Below are positions 36,255 to 44,319 of a stretch of DNA of 64,000 nt, piece after piece. The translations under genes were made by a program, and so were the position numbers. The stretch's first letter is position 1; each line of letters begins with the position of its first letter. This DNA comes from Gemmatimonas aurantiaca T-27 (GTDB lineage: Bacteria > Gemmatimonadota > Gemmatimonadetes > Gemmatimonadales > Gemmatimonadaceae): contig NC_012489.1 of assembly GCF_000010305.1 (NCBI RefSeq), positions 2,859,646 through 2,923,645 on the forward strand. Reading direction: 5' to 3'. The notes under the pieces are model-generated. The model saw nothing but the letters and a program-made list of their open reading frames with translations, was not told where the DNA came from and searched no databases.

Positions 36255-39101
36255 ATGCGTCGCTTGCAGTTGTTCAGTTTCGCTCTTCTCGCACTGGCCG
36301 GATGCTCGGGTGGTGGAGACGGCGACGGCGGGACCGTCACCCCGCCCCCCACCCCGACGATCGCCATTGCGCTCGCGCCGACGACGGCTACCGTCGCTCG
36401 TGGTGCCACGGCGACGACCACCGTCACGTTGACGCGCGGTGGCAACTATACGGGTGCAGTGACCTTGGCAGCGAGTTCGAGCAACACCGGGGTCACGGTG
36501 GCCTTCAATCCGGCCTCGCTCCCCAATGGCACCACCGCTTCCACCGCGACCATCACGGTTGGCGCCACGGCGACCACTGGTGCGACCACCCTGACCTTCA
36601 CGGCGTCCGGTGCCGGCGTCACCTCGGCGACCAGCACGCTCGCGCTGACAGTACCGGCGCCAGGCATCACGCTCGCCCCGGTATCCAACCTGTCGATCGT
36701 GCAGGGCGGCAGCGGTACCATCCCGCTCACGATCACCCGTACCAACGGCTACACGGGTGACGTCACGGTGACCGCCACCAACCTGCCGGCTGGCGTCACC
36801 GCCGCGCCGTTCACCATCGGTGCTGCGGCAACGACTGGCACGATGACGGTGAATGTGGCGGCATCAGCGGCCACCGCTGACTCCGCGCAGTTCACGCTCA
36901 CGGCTTCGGGCACGGGTGCGACATCGACACCGATTACCCCGCGCCTCACGATCACTGCGGCGACGACACCGGGGATTTCGCTGAATGCGAACCCGGCCGC
37001 GGTCAGCATCACCGCCGGTGGCGGCACCAACTCCGCTATCACGGTGACGCGCACAGGCAATTTCGCCGGTGCGGTGACCCTCGCCGTATCCAACGCTCCC
37101 GCGGGCATGACAACCACGCTCACGCCGGCGTCGCTGGCTGCCAACGTCACGACGTCCCAGCTCGCGATTGCGACCACGGCCGCAGTGGCCGCCGGCACGC
37201 ACACCCTCACCGTGACCGCCACGGGAACGGGCGTGACCACCAAGACGGAGCAAGTCGTGGTCACGGTCGCGCCGGTCCCCGCCATCAGCATCTCGGCGAG
37301 CTCTTCGGCCCTCACGGCAGCGGCCGGCGCCAGCACCAGCACCGGCATCACGCTCGTTCGTACGAACATCACGGGTGACGTGACGTTGGCCGCGACCGGC
37401 GCACCGGCCGGAGTGACGGCCACGCTGACACCGTCGACACTCTCGGGCGCGACCCTCACGTCCACGCTCAATCTGGCGGTCGCCGCCTCCGTGGCCCCGG
37501 GCACCTATCCGATCGTGGTCAATGCCAGTGGCGCCCTCACCGGCGGCGGCACGACCAGTGCCCAGGTCACGGTCAACCTCACCGTCTCCGCTGCGCAGGG
37601 CTACACGATGTCGGCCAGCGCCGCATCGCTGCAGCAGGGTGGCACGGGCACCAGCACGGTCACCATCACCCGCACGGGTGGGTTCGCCGGTACGGTGAAC
37701 CTCGCGGTGAGCAACCTGCCAAGCGGCGTCACGGCATCGTTCAATCCCGCCGCCGCAACGGCGACCACGTCGACGCTCACGTTCACGGCCTCAGCGGGCG
37801 CCACGACGGGCGCGTTCACGGCCACGATCACCGGCACCGCCACGGGCATCGCCAACGTCACCACCACAGTGGCTGGTACGGTCACCGCCAGCGGCGGTGG
37901 CGGCGGCAACGTGACGGCACGCTTCTGCGACGCCGCCGAGTATCCGCTGTGGGTTGCCTCGCGTAACGGCACGACTGGTGCCTGGACCAGAGTCACGGCC
38001 GGCGCGAACCAGACGTACAGCTTCACCATCACCGGCGTCGGTGGCGTGGCGTGGGCCAAGCCGGACGGCAACAATGGCTTCGCGGTGACCGTGTACTACG
38101 GCTCGGCGCAGGAATTGACGAGCTACGGGCTCGCCGAATGCGCCAACAACCCGGCCGGCGGGAAGTCGCTCACCGGCACGTTTGCCGGACTGAGTGGCGC
38201 ACTCCAGTCGGGTCAGGTCAGCATCGGCGGTGCATTTGCCTCGTCCACCTTTGGCCAGAGCGGTTTCAACCTGACCGGTGTCGCGATGGGCAACACGGAC
38301 CTGATCGCGTTCCGTGCAAACACCACGATCAACGGCACGTCGGTGAGCATGGTGCCCGACAAGGGCATCCTCCGCCGCAACGTGAACTACCCCAGCGGCA
38401 GTGCCATTCCCACGCTCGACTTCAATGCGAGCGAGGCGTTCACCCCGGCTTCGGCTCAGGTGACGGTGACCAATCCGTCTGGCGGTCTGTTGACCGTGAT
38501 CGCGAGCTTCCAGACCGGCAACGGCACGTTTGGCGGATTCTCGTTTGGCAACCTCACTGGTGGTGGCAGCGGTGCCAACACGGTGTACGGCCTGCCGTCG
38601 GCGCTGACACAGGCCGGTGACTTCCACCTGGTGCAGGCGACATCCACGGTAGTCGTGAACAACCTGCCGGTGTCTGCCCGCTCAGTGACGCTGTTCAATC
38701 GTGATCTCGCCAATCGCTCGGTCACGTTGGGTCCGGACCTCGCCGTGACGGGCAGTGGCCTGGTGACGATTGCCACCACGCCCTATGCGCGACTGCGTGT
38801 GAACGGCACCTGGCAGTCAGAGTACGGTGACATGCTGTTCGGCACGTTCTCACAGTCGGTGGCGAACGTGAACCGCAGTTGGGTGGTTTCGGCGACCCGC
38901 GCGTACTTCGCCGGTGCGTCCACCTTCGAAGTCGATATGCCCGACTTCAGCGGTGTGGCGGGCTTCGACACGAACTGGGGTCTCCGGGCTGGATCGTCGG
39001 TGTCGTTCGGCGCCGTTGCATACAGCGCAGGCGGCGCGACGGCGACCACCGAAGGACTCACGATTCGCTCGGCATCCGTGTACGGGACACGCACACCGTA
39101 A
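36255..39101 (+). CDS. Large surface lipoprotein with Ig-like tandem repeats
   Basis: 948 residues. The N-terminus MRRLQLFSFALLALAGC ends in a lipobox with Cys17, followed by a Gly/Asp and Pro linker. Residues about 35-555 hold roughly six imperfect repeats of 80-90 residues of bacterial Ig-like type, each with a GxVTL strand, LPAGVTA-like turn and TGTGVT-like close; they are almost devoid of charge. Residues 556-948 are a separate beta-rich domain with two Cys (RFCDAAEYPLW, YGLAECANNPAG) and many aromatic strands. The composition suggests a long surface stalk with a functional head. Adhesion or carbohydrate binding is plausible but unproven. Confidence 0.78.
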   Translation: MRRLQLFSFALLALAGCSGGGDGDGGTVTPPPTPTIAIALAPTTATVARGATATTTVTLTRGGNYTGAVTLAASSSNTGVTVAFNPASLPNGTTASTATITVGATATTGATTLTFTASGAGVTSATSTLALTVPAPGITLAPVSNLSIVQGGSGTIPLTITRTNGYTGDVTVTATNLPAGVTAAPFTIGAAATTGTMTVNVAASAATADSAQFTLTASGTGATSTPITPRLTITAATTPGISLNANPAAVSITAGGGTNSAITVTRTGNFAGAVTLAVSNAPAGMTTTLTPASLAANVTTSQLAIATTAAVAAGTHTLTVTATGTGVTTKTEQVVVTVAPVPAISISASSSALTAAAGASTSTGITLVRTNITGDVTLAATGAPAGVTATLTPSTLSGATLTSTLNLAVAASVAPGTYPIVVNASGALTGGGTTSAQVTVNLTVSAAQGYTMSASAASLQQGGTGTSTVTITRTGGFAGTVNLAVSNLPSGVTASFNPAAATATTSTLTFTASAGATTGAFTATITGTATGIANVTTTVAGTVTASGGGGGNVTARFCDAAEYPLWVASRNGTTGAWTRVTAGANQTYSFTITGVGGVAWAKPDGNNGFAVTVYYGSAQELTSYGLAECANNPAGGKSLTGTFAGLSGALQSGQVSIGGAFASSTFGQSGFNLTGVAMGNTDLIAFRANTTINGTSVSMVPDKGILRRNVNYPSGSAIPTLDFNASEAFTPASAQVTVTNPSGGLLTVIASFQTGNGTFGGFSFGNLTGGGSGANTVYGLPSALTQAGDFHLVQATSTVVVNNLPVSARSVTLFNRDLANRSVTLGPDLAVTGSGLVTIATTPYARLRVNGTWQSEYGDMLFGTFSQSVANVNRSWVVSATRAYFAGASTFEVDMPDFSGVAGFDTNWGLRAGSSVSFGAVAYSAGGATATTEGLTIRSASVYGTRTP
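36340..37905 (+). repeat. Tandem Ig-like domain repeats within the lipoprotein gene
   Basis: About six diverged copies, each roughly 250 bases, code for Thr/Ala/Gly/Val-rich beta-sandwich units. Recurring pieces include LPAGVTA, APAGMTT, APAGVTA and LPSGVTA at equivalent places. DNA identity between copies is imperfect, so they are older duplications, not recent ones. Confidence 0.65.
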
Positions 39102-39112
39102 GTGATCCCACA

Positions 39113-39192
39113 GCAGGAGGACTCCGGTCCTCCTGCCGCCGCCTCGCACGGCATAGACAGCAAAGGCCACGACATTCGTCGTGGCCTTTGTT
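39113..39192. terminator. Two hairpins between convergent genes
   Basis: GCAGGAGGAC (39113-39122) pairs with GTCCTCCTGC (39127-39136), and AAAGGCCACGAC (39162-39173) pairs perfectly with GTCGTGGCCTTT (39178-39189) before GTTCTTCC. The second is the likelier terminator; on the minus strand the first would act downstream of the SprT-like gene. Confidence 0.7.
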
Positions 39193-39214
39193 CTTCCGTC
39201 GATGCGTCGTTGGA

Positions 39215-40177
39215 TCAACCGACGCCTGATCGCTTCTTTCGCTCGAGCGGCGTCACATCGCGTCGAGCCGCAGGGGTAATGCCCACCTCGCGCGCCTTCT
39301 GCCGAAACTCCGCGCCGTGATCCACCGCGCGTCCGGTTTCATGTTGCCACTGATGTACCATTTCGTGCAGCAGCGTGTGCATCGCTTCGCGCCAGCCATG
39401 GCGGGTGATGTGGGTGCGTGACAGCACGATTTCCGGCGGCGTGTGCTTGGAACCGGGATCAAAGTGTCCGAGCCGCGTGGCCATGCGACCGGACAACCGC
39501 ACCGGGATGCCATTCAGCGCGCCGGCGAACCACTGCGCATTCAATTGTCGATGCGCTTCAGCCAGTTGCGCGAGCATCGGCAAGTCGCCGGGGCGTGCGG
39601 TTTCACGCCGCCGAGGAACCGGCGCACGTTCGACGTCATGCGCCAGAATGACATCACGCGCCGCCTGACGTTCCGTCTTGGTGCGTGCAATGGCAAAAGC
39701 CACGACCGCGCGCAAAACACGCTCCGGTGCGTCAGCGTAGCCCTCGTGTACCCGCAGTGTGCGACCAATGAGCGACACCATCACCGTGCGTGTGCGCATC
39801 AGCACCAGGGCGTCCACACCACGCAAACCGAGATCCTGCAACCGCGAGAACAGCACGGCCGTCCGCGCCCGCAACGCCGACCGGCCACGCGCAGGGCGCG
39901 GCTCCACCACCGGCGTCACATCGACCATCATGGCCCGCGGAGTGGCCTCCATGCCCAGCAACGATGGCTCCGGCAGCGCCTGGCTTCGTGGCATCGGCGT
40001 CACCGGCATCGGCGCCACCGGTAGGGGCACCACGGCAGGCACGATCGAGACCGCTGGCAACGTCACCGGCGCCAGCAGCACCATGGGCGACACCACATGC
40101 AAAGGTGTCACCTCAGGTGCGGCTACCGGCGCGGAGAAGAAGTCGAAGCCAAGCTGCGACGTACGGTCGTGGGGCAT
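39215..40177 (-). CDS. SprT-like zinc metallopeptidase-domain protein
   Basis: 320 residues from the ATG at 40177. The first 100 residues are Pro/Val/Ala-rich and probably disordered. The C-terminal SprT-like domain has HEMVHQWQHETGRAVDHGAE with zinc ligands His271 and His275 and general base Glu272, then a distal histidine in the same segment; upstream EIVLSRTHI and LNAQWFAGALNGIPVRLSGR fit the family. SprT/Spartan-type domains cut protein-DNA cross-links in eukaryotes; bacterial members are less studied. Function here is uncertain. Some upstream in-frame sequence belongs to the hydrolase gene and is not used. Confidence 0.75.
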   Translation of the reverse strand: MPHDRTSQLGFDFFSAPVAAPEVTPLHVVSPMVLLAPVTLPAVSIVPAVVPLPVAPMPVTPMPRSQALPEPSLLGMEATPRAMMVDVTPVVEPRPARGRSALRARTAVLFSRLQDLGLRGVDALVLMRTRTVMVSLIGRTLRVHEGYADAPERVLRAVVAFAIARTKTERQAARDVILAHDVERAPVPRRRETARPGDLPMLAQLAEAHRQLNAQWFAGALNGIPVRLSGRMATRLGHFDPGSKHTPPEIVLSRTHITRHGWREAMHTLLHEMVHQWQHETGRAVDHGAEFRQKAREVGITPAARRDVTPLERKKRSGVG

Positions 40178-40202
40178 CACCTTGAAGATGATACCCCACC
40201 GC

Positions 40203-40892
40203 TCACGCGGGAAGCTCCGCGCGCACGGTCTCGACCAGTGTTCGCAGCGCTTCGATCTGATCACCGACGATATCGTGGCCCACCCCCGGATAGATGCGCA
40301 GATCCGTCTGTGCCCCCAACGCGGCGAAATACTCGGCAGAACGGCGCACCAGTGCTTCGGGGATATGCGGATCGGCGTCGCCACAGGCCAGGATCACCCG
40401 CGCGTCGGCAAGTACGTTGGCCGATGCGGGATCGGCCACACGATCCAGCGCTGGATCACCAATCAGTGCACCTGCCAATGCCACCACACCCGCCACCGGT
40501 ACGCGACCCTGTTGTGCGGCGTGCGCCGCGTATTCGAGGCTCAGACAGGCGCCCTGGGAAAACCCCACAAGAATGGTGCGAGTGGCAGGAATACCTGCGG
40601 CAGCAGCCATCAACACGGCGTGTTCCACCGATGCCAACGCACTGTCCAGCCACGGCTGGTTCTCTTCCTGAGGCGCGAGAAACCGATACGGATACCAACT
40701 GTTGTCCTTCGCGCGAGGTGCGATGAGCGCCGCATCGGTGGCACGCGCCGCGCGCGCCACCGGTACCATGCCCTCTGCCGTACCCCCACGCCCATGCACC
40801 AGAATCAGCGCCATGCGTGCATCGGCCAGCGGCACACCGTCCAGGACAGGCGCCATACCCGCATGCGGTCCTGTGACCGTGATCGATGTCAT
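40203..40892 (-). CDS. Carboxylesterase/phospholipase-type hydrolase, MhqD-like
   Basis: 229 residues. Alpha/beta hydrolase with LILVHGRGGTAEGM (oxyanion region), nucleophile elbow LVGFSQGACLSLEYA (Ser112), ACGDADPHIP (Asp174) and VGHDIVGDQ (His206). This is the short carboxylesterase/YpfH/MhqD group. In Bacillus, mhqD and mhqO belong to the same quinone-inducible regulon; here the two genes overlap at TGATG, so MhqD-like function is a reasonable inference. The ATG at 40892 is chosen; GTG 40895 is possible. Confidence 0.82.
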   Translation of the reverse strand: MTSITVTGPHAGMAPVLDGVPLADARMALILVHGRGGTAEGMVPVARAARATDAALIAPRAKDNSWYPYRFLAPQEENQPWLDSALASVEHAVLMAAAAGIPATRTILVGFSQGACLSLEYAAHAAQQGRVPVAGVVALAGALIGDPALDRVADPASANVLADARVILACGDADPHIPEALVRRSAEYFAALGAQTDLRIYPGVGHDIVGDQIEALRTLVETVRAELPA

Positions 40893-42034
40893 CACGCCCC
40901 CCCGGTGTCGCCTGGAACCGGGAGACGTCCGGGGTAACCGGTCATCCCCTGCCCTGCATCATGCCCATCGTGCGGCCACGGTTCGCGATCGAGCGGTGTG
41001 AGCGCCGGAGCAATACGGTCCCGCTGTTCTTCGAGCCACGGCGGCAACCGCAGTGTCGAACCCGTGCTCGCCACCGGCTCGTCGACAAGAAACCCAGGCC
41101 CCATGGTTGCGAGTTCGACGATGTGGCCATCGGGATCACGCGTGTAGATGCTCTTGAAGTACACACGATCGAGTACGGGCGACACCTGAATACCGGCATC
41201 GAGCAAGCGATCGCGCATCTCGAGGTGCACGCTCTCGTTGGCCACGGCCAGGGCGTAGTGATGCGTCTGCCCCGTGCCCATGTGTGAGCGACGTTCGGTG
41301 GCCGGCCGTTCGAGATAGGTCACCAGGGAGCCCGGGCGGGCATCCGCCGTGCCCCAGCTCCAGTGCCGTGTACCGGGATCGTCGAAGTTCTCGGTCTTCT
41401 TCACCAGCGCCATGCCGAGGATCTGCCCGAGAAACTGATCGGTGATCTCGATGTCGGACGTCATCGCCGTGATGTGGTGCATACCACGGGTGAGCGACAT
41501 CGCCGGATCGATGGTCGGTACGGGCTCGGGCCAGGTGATGGCCGCAATCGCCGCTTCGTCACGGCCACCGGCGACCAGCTCCGCAGGGGGTATGCGCTGC
41601 GGGATCTCACCGGCGTGTTCGTTGAACAGCAGCCCCGGGCCATCCGTCGCGATCTCGATGATCACGCCGTCCGGATCACGGAAGTAGATGCTGGTGAAAT
41701 ACTGCCTGTTCCACGGCCCACGGACACGGATGCCCAGGTCGGAAAGCCGGCGCTTCCACCGCAGCAGCGCATCCTGATCGGGCACCCGCAGCGCGATATG
41801 GTGCGTGCCCCCGATGCCCGTCCGCCCCCTCGGCGCACGGGGCCACTCGAAGAACGTGATGACCGTCCCGGCCCCGCCGGTCTCGTCGGCGAAGTACAGG
41901 TGATAGCTGCCCGGATCGTCGAAGTTGACGGTGGTTTTCACGAGCCGGAGACCCAGCACGCGGGTGTAGAAGTCGACCGTGCGCTGCGCATTCGCCGCAA
42001 CGAGGGTGACGTGGTGAAGTCCGAGAATCGACAT
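40892..42034 (-). CDS. Ring-cleaving dioxygenase, MhqO-like (VOC superfamily)
   Basis: 380 residues from the ATG at 42034 with an AGGAGG ribosome site. Two tandem vicinal-oxygen-chelate halves: MSILGLHHVTLVAANAQRTV with metal His8 and RDPDGVIIEIATDGPG, then TRGMHHITAMTSDIEIT and RDPDGHIVELATMGPGF. This is the long form found in MhqO/MhqA-type enzymes, which protect against or degrade hydroquinones. It is followed directly by a MhqD-like hydrolase. The promoter -10 box is covered by a perfect palindrome, so expression is probably held off by a repressor. No regulator gene sits next to it. Confidence 0.87.
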   Translation of the reverse strand: MSILGLHHVTLVAANAQRTVDFYTRVLGLRLVKTTVNFDDPGSYHLYFADETGGAGTVITFFEWPRAPRGRTGIGGTHHIALRVPDQDALLRWKRRLSDLGIRVRGPWNRQYFTSIYFRDPDGVIIEIATDGPGLLFNEHAGEIPQRIPPAELVAGGRDEAAIAAITWPEPVPTIDPAMSLTRGMHHITAMTSDIEITDQFLGQILGMALVKKTENFDDPGTRHWSWGTADARPGSLVTYLERPATERRSHMGTGQTHHYALAVANESVHLEMRDRLLDAGIQVSPVLDRVYFKSIYTRDPDGHIVELATMGPGFLVDEPVASTGSTLRLPPWLEEQRDRIAPALTPLDREPWPHDGHDAGQGMTGYPGRLPVPGDTGGA

Positions 42035-42065
42035 GGTACCGCCTCCTGCTCCTGTGGAGCTCATT

Positions 42066-42105
42066 TATCTTAGAACTAAGATATTGCTCTCGCCTGAACT
42101 GTCAA
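42066..42105 (-). promoter_or_regulatory. mhqO promoter with palindromic operator over the -10 box
   Basis: Minus strand: TTGACA (42105-42100), 16-base spacer, TATCTT (42083-42078). Bases 42066-42083 form TATCTTAG-AA-CTAAGATA on the plus strand, a perfect palindrome with 8-base arms that covers the -10 box. This layout is that of a MarR-type (MhqR-like) repressor site; the known Bacillus MhqR operator also begins TATCT and ends AGATA, from memory. Confidence 0.7.
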
Positions 42106-42223
42106 GCGTTTCCATTGCGACGTTAAGCGGGCCGGCGGCCGCCAGACATCAACCGGTCGATCTATCTTGGACCGCTCGAGGGCGCGATGCGCGATCTCAC
42201 GGCGACGACGGGATCCGATCGAC

Positions 42224-43144
42224 CTACGTGCCGGCGTGACTTCGCGGCATGGTGGCGCGGGCGGGGCCGGCGATGAACGCGCCGTCCAGAAACGTCCACG
42301 CGGATACGGTCACGTCGGTCGCGGTGGCTTCAATGATGTTGAGGGCACTGGCTCGGCGGCCCCGCATGCGCCGGGAGAGCGTGTTGGCCGCGCTGATCAC
42401 GAACCGACCCGTGCGACGCTCCACGACTTCGACACGTTCCTCGTGATCATGGCCCGTGCACACCACATCCACATTCAGGGCCGCGATCCGGTCGAGCATC
42501 AACTGCGGGCGCTTCATGCCCCACCGTCGCGACAGGTTGCCCCGCACGACGTTGTGATGCACCACCAGCAGGCGCAGGTCGTCGGCCGGGCTTTCGGCCA
42601 ACTGCGCGGCGGCCCGGTCGAGTTGTGCGTCGGTGAGGCCTCCCTTCACCCGCCAATCGCGGGGATACCAGGTCAGCGCAGCGGACAGCATGCCCCAGGA
42701 TGAATTGAGGCCGACAATCGACAAGCCGGGCACGCGCAGCACCGGCTCGATGTCCTCGTTGATCCAGGCGCGATAGCCGGTGTGCAGCCGGCTCGCGTCA
42801 CCCACACCAAACGGCGCATGCCACCAGGCGGTATCGTGGTTGCCTGGCACCGTGAGCACCGGGGCGAATGTGCGAAGTGCGTCGAGCAGTTCACGGGCCT
42901 GACGAAATTCCCGTTCGCGAGCACGCTGCGAGAAATCGCCGGACACCACAATGGCATTCCAACCACCCGCGCGGGCGAGGGCAAGCGCCCCATCCACATG
43001 TGCCCCAACAAACGGGTGCCCGCAGTGGATATCGGAGAGGTGCAGGACGCGCACAAGCGGTGTGCCTGAGGGCGCGCCCTGTCCTCCCGAGGCAGACGGA
43101 ACCGGCTCAGCCAAGTTGCGCGACGACAGCGTCGGTGAATTCAT
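42224..43144 (-). CDS. Calcineurin-like metallophosphoesterase
   Basis: 306 residues if it starts at the ATG 43144, which overlaps the end of isocitrate dehydrogenase by 38 bases; TTG 43114 is a shorter option. Metallophosphatase motifs: VLHLSDIHCG (DxH), VVSGDFSQ (GD), VPGNHDTAW (GNHD), LLVVHHNVV and CTGHDHEERVE (GHxH). These bind two metal ions. This compact class III-like form includes phosphodiesterases of cyclic nucleotides or other phosphoesters; the substrate is unknown. It lies just downstream of icd on the same strand. Confidence 0.87.
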   Translation of the reverse strand: MNSPTLSSRNLAEPVPSASGGQGAPSGTPLVRVLHLSDIHCGHPFVGAHVDGALALARAGGWNAIVVSGDFSQRAREREFRQARELLDALRTFAPVLTVPGNHDTAWWHAPFGVGDASRLHTGYRAWINEDIEPVLRVPGLSIVGLNSSWGMLSAALTWYPRDWRVKGGLTDAQLDRAAAQLAESPADDLRLLVVHHNVVRGNLSRRWGMKRPQLMLDRIAALNVDVVCTGHDHEERVEVVERRTGRFVISAANTLSRRMRGRRASALNIIEATATDVTVSAWTFLDGAFIAGPARATMPRSHAGT

Positions 43145-44120
43145 CCGTGGTGGCGGTACCACCCAGATCACGCGTCAGTGCGATCTTCTCACGGATCGTG
43201 CGTTCGAACGCGGTACGAATGCGCTGCGCACGCGCATTGTCGCCGATGTGTTCGAGCATCATGCAGGCGGCCAGCAGCAACGCGCCCGGATTGGCGATGT
43301 TCTTGCCGGCAATGTCGGGCGCCGTGCCGTGCACGGCTTCGAAGATGGCGGCGGTCTTGCCGATGTTGGCGCCCGGTGCGAGCCCCAAGCCACCGACCAG
43401 ACCGGAGATCTCGTCCGAAAGAATGTCGCCGAAGAGGTTCGTCGTCACGATGACATCGAACTGCTCGGGACGCATGACGAGGTGCATGGCCATGGCATCG
43501 ATGATGCGCTCTTCAAACTCCACGCGCCCCGCGTACTCGGCGGCCACCATACGGCCCACGTCGAGGAACAAGCCTTGCGAGAATTTGAGGATGTTGGCCT
43601 TGTGCACCAGCGTGACCTTCTTGCGGCCATGGGCCAGCGCGTACTCGAAGGCGTAGCGCACGATGCGATCGGAGCCTTCGCGCGTGATGATGGCCACCGA
43701 CTCGGCCGCCGCCTTCGGGTCATCCCCGATACGGACATAGTGCTCGATGCCGATGTAGAGCCCTTCGGTGTTCTCACGCACCAGCACGATGTCGATATCG
43801 TCGAAACGTCCCGGCACGATGGTGTACGCCGGGCGGACGTTGGCGTACAGGTCGAATGTCTTGCGCAGGGCCACGTTGATGGAACGGAAGCCTTCACCTA
43901 CCGGCGTTTCCAGTGGTCCCTTGAGCGCGAGACGTGTGCGCTTGATCGAGTCGAGCGTGGCTTCGGGGATCGGATCGTTCCAGCGGGCCACACCGGCCAT
44001 GCCGGCGACCTGACGGTCCCATTCGATGTCGGCGCCGGCGGCGGCCAGAATACGGACGGTGGCTTCGGCAATCGACGGGCCGATGCCGTCACCGGGAATG
44101 AGCGTTACGGGAGTGGACAT
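43107..44120 (-). CDS. NAD-type isocitrate/isopropylmalate dehydrogenase family, probable isocitrate dehydrogenase
   Basis: 337 residues. Beta-decarboxylating dehydrogenase: VTLIPGDGIGPSI, RKTFDLYANVRPAYTIVPG, DIVLVRENTEGLYIGIEH, VTLVHKANILKFSQGLF, NLFGDILSDEISGLVGGLGL, and FEAVHGTAPDIAGKNIANPG. RENTEGLYIGIEH and the absence of the long NADP-type loops fit the NAD-dependent IDH3-like group that converts isocitrate to 2-oxoglutarate; isopropylmalate or homoisocitrate activity is not fully excluded. A regulatory region with inverted repeats separates it from the divergent cstA. Confidence 0.9.
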   Translation of the reverse strand: MSTPVTLIPGDGIGPSIAEATVRILAAAGADIEWDRQVAGMAGVARWNDPIPEATLDSIKRTRLALKGPLETPVGEGFRSINVALRKTFDLYANVRPAYTIVPGRFDDIDIVLVRENTEGLYIGIEHYVRIGDDPKAAAESVAIITREGSDRIVRYAFEYALAHGRKKVTLVHKANILKFSQGLFLDVGRMVAAEYAGRVEFEERIIDAMAMHLVMRPEQFDVIVTTNLFGDILSDEISGLVGGLGLAPGANIGKTAAIFEAVHGTAPDIAGKNIANPGALLLAACMMLEHIGDNARAQRIRTAFERTIREKIALTRDLGGTATTDEFTDAVVAQLG

Positions 44121-44237
44121 GAGCAGGACAGGAACGATGCAGGATCGATGACGAGCGTGGGATCAGGACTGTCGACAAGTCTAGCGACCAAACGGGTCCC
44201 ATGGTGCCCCCAACGCACACTTCCGGGTGGGCGTTCA

Positions 44238-44285
44238 TTGACAATGACAGGTCCCCGAGCGCATTAACGAATCGCGTCCTGTCAT
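44238..44285 (+). promoter_or_regulatory. Candidate cstA promoter within an inverted repeat
   Basis: TTGACA (44238-44243), 18-base spacer, CATTAA (44262-44267). An 8-base inverted repeat, ATGACAGG (44244-44251) and CCTGTCAT (44278-44285), flanks the -10 region and could bind a regulator or form a hairpin. It lies 35 bases before the cstA GTG. Confidence 0.45.
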
Positions 44286-44319
44286 CTCACCTTGCGGACC
44301 TTCCTCCCTCCCCCGCCGC

